DNA of 64,000 nucleotides. Origin: Prosthecomicrobium pneumaticum (GTDB taxonomy: Bacteria > Pseudomonadota > Alphaproteobacteria > Rhizobiales > Kaistiaceae). Where the stretch lies: assembly GCF_014199915.1 (NCBI RefSeq), contig NZ_JACHOO010000001.1:310001-374000 (forward strand), in the 5' to 3' direction. This document shows positions 57,601-64,000 of the stretch, in pieces. The notes beneath the pieces were generated by a model that saw nothing but the letters and a program-made list of their open reading frames with translations, was not told where the DNA came from and did not search any database. Position 1 is the stretch's first letter; the number at the start of each line of letters is the position of its first letter. The translations under genes were made by a program, and so were the position numbers.

Positions 57601-57806
57601 CACGGCGGCGGATGGACGAGCGACCCCGCCGGGATTAGCGTCACCCTGGCCGACGGGCGCGCGACGCAGCGATGGCGAAATGCGCGAAGCGGCGCTCACC
57701 CGGCCTCTGCCGCGAGGCGGAAGGACGCCGGCCGGAGAGGCTGCCGGCTTTTGGAAGAGACGGGCGGCGGGGTGTCCGCCGACCAATCCGGAGTGAAGGT
57801 CCGATC

Positions 57807-59150
57807 GTGACCGCCATGCTCGCCTTCTGCCGCGACTGCCTCACACCGGCCGCCATCGGCGCCGTGCGTTGCCGGGCCTGCGGCAGCCCGCGGCTCGCGG
57901 CGCATGCCGAGCTCGATCGCCTGTCGATCGCGCATATCGATTGCGACGCCTTCTATGCCGCGGTCGAGAAGCGCGACGACCCCTCCCTCGCCGACATGCC
58001 GGTGATCATCGGCGGCGGCAAGCGCGGCGTCGTCTCGACCGCCTGCTATGTCGCGCGCATTCACGGCGTCCGTTCGGCGATGCCGATGTTCCAGGCCCTG
58101 AAGCTCTGCCCCGACGCCGTGGTGATCCGGCCGAACATGGAGAAATACGTCGCCGTCGGCCGGCAGGTGCGGGCGGCGATGCTCGAACTGACGCCGCTCG
58201 TCGAGCCCTTGTCGATCGACGAGGCGTTTCTCGATCTCTCCGGCACGGAGCGGCTGCACGGCGCTTCGCCGGCCCTCGCCCTCGCCCGCTTCCAGCAGCG
58301 CATCGAGCGCGACATCGGCATCACGCTGTCGGTCGGGCTCTCCTTCAACAAGTTCCTCGCGAAGATCGCCTCCGATCTCGACAAGCCCCGCGGCTTCGCG
58401 GTGATCGGCCGGGGCGAGGCCCTCGCCTTTCTGGCGCCGCGGCCGGTCTCGACGATCTGGGGCGTCGGCAAGGCCTTCGAGGCGAAGCTCGCCGCCGACG
58501 GCATCCGCACGGTCGGCCAGTTGCAGGGGATGAGGGAAGGGGAGCTCGCCCGGCGCTACGGTTCGATGGGGTTCCGGCTCGCCCGGCTGTCGCGGGCGGA
58601 GGACCGCCGGCCGGTCGACCCGCGCCACGAGCCGAAGAGCGTCGGCGCCGAGACGACCTTCGATGCCGATCTCGCCGATCATACGGCCTTGAGGCCGATC
58701 CTGCGCCGGCTGTCCGAGAAGGTGTCCGGCCGGCTGAAGCGGGCGCAACTCGCCGGCGTCACCGTGACGCTCAAGCTGAAGACCGCCGATTTCAAGCTGC
58801 GCAGCCGGGCGCGGCAATTGCCCGATCCGACCCAGCTCGCCGACCGCATCTTCCGCGCCGCCGAATCCCTGCTCGCCCACGAGACGAACGGCACATTCTA
58901 CCGGCTGATCGGGGTGTCGATCTCCGACTTCGCGGATCCGGCGATCGCCGATCCCGACGATCTCGTCGATCCCGGCGCGGGCAAGCGCGCCAAGGCGGAA
59001 AAGGCGATCGACGCGGTGCGCGAAAAGTTCGGCCGCGGCGCGGTCGAACACGGCCTCACCTTCGGCACACGGTCCTCCGCGCAGACCGGCGGCCGGCGCG
59101 ACGAATTCCACGACGTGCGCGACCCCGGGACGCGCGACGGAAGGGGGTAA
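57807..59150 (+). CDS. dinB: DNA polymerase IV with N-terminal zinc ribbon
   Basis: The 447-residue Y-family translesion polymerase has the catalytic blocks [18 protein letters not shown] and [17 protein letters not shown], the palm/thumb region [20 protein letters not shown] and the little-finger domain. Residues 8-25 form a C8-x2-C11-x10-C22-x2-C25 zinc ribbon ahead of the polymerase, a feature I recall for rhizobial DinB. The GTG at 57807 is chosen because GAAGG lies seven bases upstream and includes the zinc ribbon; ATG 57816 is too far from it. No LexA box (GTTC-N7-GTTC) is visible upstream. Confidence 0.93.
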   Translation: MTAMLAFCRDCLTPAAIGAVRCRACGSPRLAAHAELDRLSIAHIDCDAFYAAVEKRDDPSLADMPVIIGGGKRGVVSTACYVARIHGVRSAMPMFQALKLCPDAVVIRPNMEKYVAVGRQVRAAMLELTPLVEPLSIDEAFLDLSGTERLHGASPALALARFQQRIERDIGITLSVGLSFNKFLAKIASDLDKPRGFAVIGRGEALAFLAPRPVSTIWGVGKAFEAKLAADGIRTVGQLQGMREGELARRYGSMGFRLARLSRAEDRRPVDPRHEPKSVGAETTFDADLADHTALRPILRRLSEKVSGRLKRAQLAGVTVTLKLKTADFKLRSRARQLPDPTQLADRIFRAAESLLAHETNGTFYRLIGVSISDFADPAIADPDDLVDPGAGKRAKAEKAIDAVREKFGRGAVEHGLTFGTRSSAQTGGRRDEFHDVRDPGTRDGRG

Positions 59151-59169
59151 GCGTAAGGCCCTCACCCTG

Positions 59170-59467
59170 CCCTCTCCCGCGAGCGGGAGAGGGAATCCCG
59201 GCCGACAGATCGGATCAACCCCGCCGCGGGCACGACGATCCCCTCTCCCGCTGCGCGGGAGAGGTCGGGTGATGGTCTTCCCCTGGATCGGCGAAGAGGA
59301 AGGAATGCACCCTCACCCTTCGCATCCAGGCCGGCTCCGCTCGCCAAGAGGCGAAGCCCTCTCCCGCGAGCGGGAGAGGGAACGCCCGTCGGCCGCTCGA
59401 TCACCTTTGCCGCGAGCGCGACGATCCCCTCTCCCGCTGCGCGGGAGAGGTCGGGTGAGGGTCTTCT
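59170..59467. repeat. 187-base near-tandem duplication of hairpin repeats (R3 family)
   Basis: Two hairpin units alternate twice. Unit A, CCCTCTCCCGC/GCGGGAGAGGG, is at 59170-59193 and 59357-59380. Unit B is at 59233-59280 and 59420-59467, identical but for one base over 48. The spacing is 187 bases in both cases. Sequence between units is diverged, so selection or recombination acts mainly on the hairpins. Unit B also matches 43013-43053. The 331-base gap 59151-59481 holds nothing else. Confidence 0.8.
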
Positions 59468-59481
59468 CTTCTCTTCCCTGC

Positions 59482-59955
59482 CTACGCGACGAGCGGTGCC
59501 GCCTTGGCGCCGAGCGCGGTCTGCGCGTCTTTCGGGGCGAGGCGCACCTGCAGGCCGCGTTGGCCGGCATTGATGAAGACGTGCGGCTCGTCGAGGGCGG
59601 CAATCTCGATCGCCGTCGGCACAGGCCGCTTCTGGCCGAACGGGCTGATGCCGCCGACATGATAGCCGGTCAGCCGTTCGGCGGCGTCGGGCTTCATCAT
59701 CGCCGCCGATTTGCCGCCGAAGGCCGCGGCGAGCTTCTTCATGCTCACTTCGTGATCGGAGGGCACCACGACGCAGACCGGCTTGCCGTCGACCTCCGCC
59801 ATCAGCGTCTTCAGAACGCGGCGTGGCAGCTCGCCGAGCGCCTCGGCCGCCTGCATGCCGATCCGGTCGGCGCCGGGATCGTAGTCATAGGCGTGGACGG
59901 TGAAGGCGATGCCGGCCTTCGAGAGGGCGAGGGTGGCGCGCGTGCTCTTCGACAT
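59482..59955 (-). CDS. ybaK: Cys-tRNA(Pro) deacylase YbaK
   Basis: The 157-residue YbaK-family protein hydrolyses Cys-tRNA-Pro made in error by ProRS. Family blocks include YDYDPGADRIGMQAAEALG, VFKTL-like RRVLKTLMAEVDG, VVPSDHEVSMKKLAAAFGGK and GYHVGGISPFGQKRPVP, with the conserved GG(I)SPFG loop that positions the substrate. The start at 59955 is two bases before the preceding gene's stop. It complements the short ProRS at 21383, which has no editing domain. Confidence 0.94.
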   Translation of the reverse strand: MSKSTRATLALSKAGIAFTVHAYDYDPGADRIGMQAAEALGELPRRVLKTLMAEVDGKPVCVVVPSDHEVSMKKLAAAFGGKSAAMMKPDAAERLTGYHVGGISPFGQKRPVPTAIEIAALDEPHVFINAGQRGLQVRLAPKDAQTALGAKAAPLVA

Positions 59956-59957
59956 GA

Positions 59958-60305
59958 TCAGCCGAGCGCCGCCGCGTAGGTCTCGGGCTTGAAGCCGACG
60001 ATGCGGCGATCGCCGCGGTCGAGCACCGGCCGCTTGATGAGGGAGAGGTTGGCGAGCATCAGCGCGATGGCGCGGTCGCGGTCGAGCCCCTCGCGCTCGT
60101 CGTCGGGAAGCTTCCGGAAGGTCGTGCCGGCGCGGTTGAGGAGAACCTCCCACCCGACTTCGTCCGCCCAGGCCTCGAGGGTCGTCCGGTCGAGCCCGGC
60201 CTTCTTGTAGTCGTAAAAGCGATACGCGACGCCGTGACCGTCGAGCCAGGCCCGCGCCTTCTTCATCGTATCGCAGTTGGGGATGCCGTAGAGGGTAATC
60301 GTCAT
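59958..60305 (-). CDS. ArsC/Spx-like reductase family protein (YffB type)
   Basis: The 115-residue thioredoxin-fold protein begins MTITLYGIPNCDTMKKARAW, with a single N-terminal cysteine C11, and has RAGTTFRKLPDDE and KRPVLDRGDRRIVGFKPE, typical of the YffB/ArsC family. True arsenate reductases have the same core but are longer; with no ars genes nearby the arsenate role is unlikely and a general thiol role is possible. It is two bases before ybaK, so the two are probably co-expressed. Confidence 0.9.
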   Translation of the reverse strand: MTITLYGIPNCDTMKKARAWLDGHGVAYRFYDYKKAGLDRTTLEAWADEVGWEVLLNRAGTTFRKLPDDEREGLDRDRAIALMLANLSLIKRPVLDRGDRRIVGFKPETYAAALG

Positions 60306-60363
60306 CGTCGCCGCCGGATCGTGAGAGGGGCAAGAAACGACAAGACGGCTGGCCTGTCGAGCC

Positions 60364-62046
60364 TCAGCGCCGCAGACGGATCGGTGCCGGGGCGCCGCCG
60401 CCCGCGACGAGCCGGCCACCGGCGATGTGGAGCGTGCGATCGACGGTGCCGGCGGGCAGGCCGGCATGGGTGACGAGGAGCACCGTCCGGCCTGCCGTCG
60501 CCGCCGCGAGATCCCGGAAGAAGGCGGCCTCCGTCTGCGGATCGAGCCCGCTCGTCGGCTCGTCGAGCGCCAGCACCGGCGCACGCCGGAGCAGCGTGCG
60601 CGCGAGTGCGAGGCGGCGGGCCTGCCCGGTCGAGAGGGTCTGGCCGGCCTCGCCGATCCAGGCGTCGAGCCCGCCCGGCATCGCCCGCACGACGTCGGCG
60701 AGCCGGACCGATTCGAGCGCCGCCCAGAACACCGCATCGTCCGCCGAGGGGGCGCCGATGGCGAGATTGTCCCGCACCGTGCCGAGAAAGACCGGCGCAT
60801 CCTGCGCCATCAGGGCGACATGGCGGTGGAGATCGGCCTGTGCCACCTCGCGGATGTCGACGCCGCCGATCCGGATCGCGCCCGATCCGACATCGTCGAG
60901 CCGCAGGAGCAGCGACAGGACGGTCGACTTGCCGCCGCCACTCGGACCGACGAGCGCCACCCGCTCACCGGGTTCCAGCGTGAAGGAGAGATCGGAGAGT
61001 ACCGTCCGGCCGGGTTCATAGGCGTAGGACACGGAATCGAAGGCGATGGTGCCGCCCTCCGGCAAAGGGACCGGCTCGGCCGGATCGGCGACCGGCAGAG
61101 CGGTACCGACGAGGGCGCGGATCCGGCGCGCCGCCGCGGCGGCCTGGCCGAGACGCGGGATGCCGCGCAGCACCGGGCCGATCATCTCGAACAGCCCGAG
61201 GAGGGCGAGCGCCGCACCGACGAGCAAAGGCCCGGTGAGTGTGCCGGCCTCGAGCGCGCCGAGCCCGACCCAGAGGAGGGCGAGCAGCGCGAGACCGGCG
61301 CCGATCTGCGCGATCACGGCGCCGGAGGCGGAAAGCGCCGCCTGGCGCAACCGCGCCGCGGCGAGCGCGTCGGCCTCCCGCATCACCGCCCGGCGGGCCC
61401 CGTCGATCACGCCGAGGCCGCGCAGGTCCGCATGGCCCTCAACAGCATCGATGACCCCGGTGCGGAGCGCCGCCGATGCGGCGGTGGCGGCCTCGCCCGG
61501 CCGCCGCGCGAGGCGCAGGAGAACGAGCGGCAGGACGGCGGCGAGGAGGAGCGCTACGGCGGCGACCGCCGGAACCGCGTCCGGTAGCAGGAAATGGAGG
61601 ATCGCGACGAGACTGCCGCCGGCGAGGAGCAAAGCGAGGGACGGGCCGATCGCGAGCAGGAAGACCGTATCGAGCGCATCGACATCGGCGGTCAGCCGGG
61701 CGACGAGATCGCCGCCGCGGAAGCTGCGTCGCGCGAGCGGCGCGAGGGGCACCAGCCTCCGGAACAGCCAGACGCGAAGATCGGCGAGCAGCCGGATGGT
61801 GGCGTCGTGTCCGGTGACCCGCTCGGCATAGCGGGCGGCGATCCGAAGCATCGACAGCCCCCGCACGGCGGCGGAGGGCGCGAACAGATTGAAGCTCATC
61901 GCACCCGCCGCGCCGGCGAGCGCCGCTCCGGTCAGGAACCAGCCGGAGATCGCGAACAGGGCAATGCCGGCGAGGAGCGTGACGGTGGCGAGCAGCAGGG
62001 CGAGCGCGAAACGGCCGGAGCGGGCGAGGAACAGGCGGGCGAACAT
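60364..62046 (-). CDS. cydC: Thiol reductant ABC exporter subunit CydC
   Basis: The 560-residue half-transporter has six helices in its first 300 residues (ALALLLATVTLLAGIALFAI, FLLAIGPSLALLLAGG) and a nucleotide-binding domain with Walker A GPSGGGKST, signature LSTGQARRLALARTLL and Walker B VLALDEPTSGLD. With CydD it exports glutathione and cysteine to the periplasm and is required for cytochrome bd assembly. The ATG at 62046 shares a base with the cydD stop. No cydAB genes are in the window. Confidence 0.94.
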   Translation of the reverse strand: MFARLFLARSGRFALALLLATVTLLAGIALFAISGWFLTGAALAGAAGAMSFNLFAPSAAVRGLSMLRIAARYAERVTGHDATIRLLADLRVWLFRRLVPLAPLARRSFRGGDLVARLTADVDALDTVFLLAIGPSLALLLAGGSLVAILHFLLPDAVPAVAAVALLLAAVLPLVLLRLARRPGEAATAASAALRTGVIDAVEGHADLRGLGVIDGARRAVMREADALAAARLRQAALSASGAVIAQIGAGLALLALLWVGLGALEAGTLTGPLLVGAALALLGLFEMIGPVLRGIPRLGQAAAAARRIRALVGTALPVADPAEPVPLPEGGTIAFDSVSYAYEPGRTVLSDLSFTLEPGERVALVGPSGGGKSTVLSLLLRLDDVGSGAIRIGGVDIREVAQADLHRHVALMAQDAPVFLGTVRDNLAIGAPSADDAVFWAALESVRLADVVRAMPGGLDAWIGEAGQTLSTGQARRLALARTLLRRAPVLALDEPTSGLDPQTEAAFFRDLAAATAGRTVLLVTHAGLPAGTVDRTLHIAGGRLVAGGGAPAPIRLRR

Positions 62047-63875
62047 CACTCGGGGCTCCCCGGACGCCCACCGCTGCGGCGGGCGTCATGGACGAGGCGC
62101 AGGGTCGGCCGCAGCTGCGTCGCAGGCTCGATCCGGCCATCGACCAGCCGCAGCCGCTGGTCGGCGCGCATCGCCAGCCGCGCCGAATGGGTGGCGATGA
62201 CGATGGTGCGGCCGCGGCCGAAGCGGAGAATCCCGGCGAGCACCCGCAGCTCGGTTTCCGCGTCGAGATGGGCCGTCGGCTCGTCGAGCAGCAGCAAGCC
62301 GGGATCGCGCAGGAACACGCGGGCGAGCGCGACGCGCTGCGCCTCGCCGCCGGAAAGACCGTGGCCGCGTTCGCCGACGAAGGTCGAGAGCCCATGCGGC
62401 AGAAGATCGGCGAATTCGGAGACGCAGGCGAGCCGCGCCGCCTCGATCACCGCTGCGGCCGAAGCTTCCGGCCGGCCGAGCCGGATGTTGTCGGCGATCG
62501 TGCCGTGCACGATGCGCGGCCGCTGGCCGAGCCAGCCGATCCGCTCGGCGAGTGCCACGGGCGAGATGCCGTCGAGACGGGTGTCGTCGATCAGCACGCG
62601 GCCGGCATCGAGCGCGCGCAGGCCGCGCACGGCTTCGAGAAGCGTCGACTTGCCTGCCCCGCTCGCGCCGAGAATCACGGTGAGGCCGCCGGTCGAAGCC
62701 GCGAAGCCCACGCCGTCGAGCACGCGGCGGCCGTCCGGCGCATCGAGCACGAGCCCCTCGACGACGAGCGTCGCCGGCCCCTTGTCGCGCAGCTGGGCCC
62801 GCCGCGGCGTCTCGGCCGGCGCGGCCGGCAGACCCTCGAACATCCCGTCGAGCGCGGCGGTCGCGGCCTTTGCCGCGGCGCGGTCGTGATAATGCGCGGC
62901 GAACTGGCGGAGCGGCAGAAACACCTCCGGCGCCATCAGAAGGCAGAACAGACCGGTGGCGAGGGTGAGCGGGTTCGTCCGGAGCGAGACGAGGCCGAGA
63001 TAGGAGAGCCCGACATAGAGCGCGACGGCGGCCACCGCGAGCGCGGCGAAGAACTCGAGCACCGCGGAGGAGAGGAAGGCGATCTTCAGCACGGCGAGGG
63101 TGCGGGCGCGCAGCGCGTCGCTCGCGTCGCGGACGGTGGCGACCTCGGCTTCGGCGCGCCCGAAGAGCTTCAGCGTGGTGAGGCCGCGCAGCCGGTCGGC
63201 GAAGAGGCCGGAGAGCCTCGCGAAGGCGTCGAGATGGCGCCGGCTCGCCCGCTCCGCGCCATAGCCGACGAGCGCCATGAAGAGCGGCACGAGCGGCGCC
63301 GTGACGAGAAAGAGCAGCGCGACGATCGGCTCGACCGGAACCACAGCGGCGGCGAAGGCGAGCGGCAGGAAGACCGCAGCGATCGCGGCCGGCAGATAGC
63401 GCGCGAAATAGCCCTCGAGCGCGTCGACCTGCTCGATCATCGCGCTCGCGAGGCCGCCGGCCGTGCGGCCGCGCACCCAGTCGACCGGGCGGGCGGCGAA
63501 GCGGCGGAACAGGGCGTCGCGGAGCGACCGCTTGATCCGCTCCGCGGCGGCCGCACCGGCGAACTCCCCGACACCGGCCAGCACTGCCCTCAGGCCGATC
63601 AGGCCCGCAACGGCAACGAGCGGCGCGACGAGCGCGGCACGCGGCCGGCCCTCGGCGATCGCCGCGCCGAGCAGCCCGGCGAGGAGGTGTGCCTGGACGA
63701 CGAGCAGGATGCCGGCAAGGAGCGGCGCCGCGAGCGCCACGGCGAGCGCGGCGCGCGCATCGCGGGCGAGGCCGCGCATGAAGCGCGATTGTTCGGGCGA
63801 GAGCCGCGGTGCGCCGGCCGGGTCGGGCTCGGCGCTGGCGGCGGATCGGAGCGATGGGGCGGACATGGGTTCCAT
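62046..63875 (-). CDS. cydD: Thiol reductant ABC exporter subunit CydD
   Basis: The 609-residue partner of CydC has the CydD hallmarks RRFAARPVDWVRGRTAGGLA, DALEGYFARYLPAAIAAVFL and FRAPEVFLP-like LLMAPEVFLPLRQFAAHYHDRAAA. The ATPase domain has Walker [26 protein letters not shown] and LLLDEPTAHLD. I take ATG 63875; an internal ATG at 63866 with GGA just before it is an alternative. A FixK/FNR-like box lies 27-40 bases upstream, so induction under low oxygen is likely. Confidence 0.94.
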   Translation of the reverse strand: MEPMSAPSLRSAASAEPDPAGAPRLSPEQSRFMRGLARDARAALAVALAAPLLAGILLVVQAHLLAGLLGAAIAEGRPRAALVAPLVAVAGLIGLRAVLAGVGEFAGAAAAERIKRSLRDALFRRFAARPVDWVRGRTAGGLASAMIEQVDALEGYFARYLPAAIAAVFLPLAFAAAVVPVEPIVALLFLVTAPLVPLFMALVGYGAERASRRHLDAFARLSGLFADRLRGLTTLKLFGRAEAEVATVRDASDALRARTLAVLKIAFLSSAVLEFFAALAVAAVALYVGLSYLGLVSLRTNPLTLATGLFCLLMAPEVFLPLRQFAAHYHDRAAAKAATAALDGMFEGLPAAPAETPRRAQLRDKGPATLVVEGLVLDAPDGRRVLDGVGFAASTGGLTVILGASGAGKSTLLEAVRGLRALDAGRVLIDDTRLDGISPVALAERIGWLGQRPRIVHGTIADNIRLGRPEASAAAVIEAARLACVSEFADLLPHGLSTFVGERGHGLSGGEAQRVALARVFLRDPGLLLLDEPTAHLDAETELRVLAGILRFGRGRTIVIATHSARLAMRADQRLRLVDGRIEPATQLRPTLRLVHDARRSGGRPGSPE

Positions 63876-63901
63876 AGCTAGCCGATCATGATCCCATTCC
63901 C

Positions 63902-63915
63902 TTGACCCAGGTCAA
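63902..63915. promoter_or_regulatory. FixK/FNR-like box upstream of cydDC
   Basis: TTGA-CCCAGG-TCAA matches the TTGA-N6-TCAA consensus of FNR/FixK/Anr regulators, with the inner C/G also symmetrical (TTGAC-N4-GTCAA). It is 27 bases before the cydD ATG on the minus strand, close for an activator site, so it could alternatively serve a gene to the right, beyond the window. A palindrome GATCATGATC at 63884-63893 lies between it and cydD. The remaining right-hand 85 bases show no gene. Confidence 0.6.
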
Positions 63916-64000
63916 CGCGAGGGGCGGCCGCGGAGGCCTAGAGGTTGCGGAGCCTGGGGCAACTTCGCCCAAACAGCACCGCAAGGCGGCTATCCTATGA

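Noticed and set aside
59170-59467. Regular repeats that might be a CRISPR array
   Set aside because: The period is 187 bases with two alternating palindromic units and only two copies; no cas genes are near. It is an intergenic hairpin family.

Overview
The window is high-GC chromosomal DNA from an alphaproteobacterium, most likely of the order Hyphomicrobiales (Rhizobiales). The evidence is the gene order nuoA-N, birA, rnj, mce, DUF1467, proS, lolC/E, lolD, together with a short ProRS of about 440 residues, a DinB with an N-terminal zinc ribbon, the PuuD-type urate hydroxylase and a FixK/FNR-like box before cydDC. I recognise no rRNA, tRNA, CRISPR array, transposase or integrase. Most genes look like core chromosome, and the genes are tightly packed with many 1-14 base stop/start overlaps.

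Layout. (1) 1-650: the end of a DUF6065 gene and a small membrane-anchored Ala/Pro-rich protein, both on the minus strand. (2) 1134-17099: all 14 complex I genes in the order A,B,C,D,E,F,G,H,I,J,K,L,M,N, with two inserted genes. One is an FkbM-family methyltransferase coupled to nuoD; the other is a 77-residue coiled-coil protein between nuoF and nuoG. NuoL carries a His-rich insert. (3) 17101-24700: birA, RNase J, methylmalonyl-CoA epimerase, DUF1467, DUF930, proS, lolC/E and lolD. A candidate minus-strand structured RNA and an opposing 30-codon ORF lie in the gap before proS. (4) 24701-36163: a sulfate ABC transporter lacking its ATPase gene, a D-Ala-D-Ala carboxypeptidase homologue that has lost all three catalytic motifs, then tmk, holB, metG, tatD, a PhnP-like hydrolase and a YbhN-like membrane protein. 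(5) 36164-39749: rimO and two convergent glycosyltransferases. (6) 39933-52974, minus strand: a purine catabolic cluster, uraH-xdhABC-ABC transporter (ATPase, two permeases, BMP binding protein)-puuD-uraD-allC, with a divergent LysR regulator at 53211. (7) 54167-60305: a small hypothetical gene, a YjhX-like gene with an unusual folded leader, chorismate mutase, gatCA, dinB, ybaK and an ArsC-like gene. (8) 60364-63875: cydDC behind a FixK/FNR-like box.

How genes work together. Complex I and the CydDC exporter (which supports cytochrome bd assembly) serve respiration. The purine cluster covers import, then xanthine to urate (XdhABC), urate to 5-hydroxyisourate (PuuD), then UraH and UraD to allantoin, and allantoate breakdown (AllC). 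Allantoinase is not in the window. Intergenic gaps carry at least three families of dispersed hairpin repeats.

All calls rest on reading translations, motifs and spacing by eye. No database search or folding program was run. The most unusual items are the motif-less carboxypeptidase (27892-29052), the methyltransferase inside nuo (3890-4852), the folded leader that pairs with the yjhX start codon (54599-54729) and the unidentified RNA at about 20951-21153.
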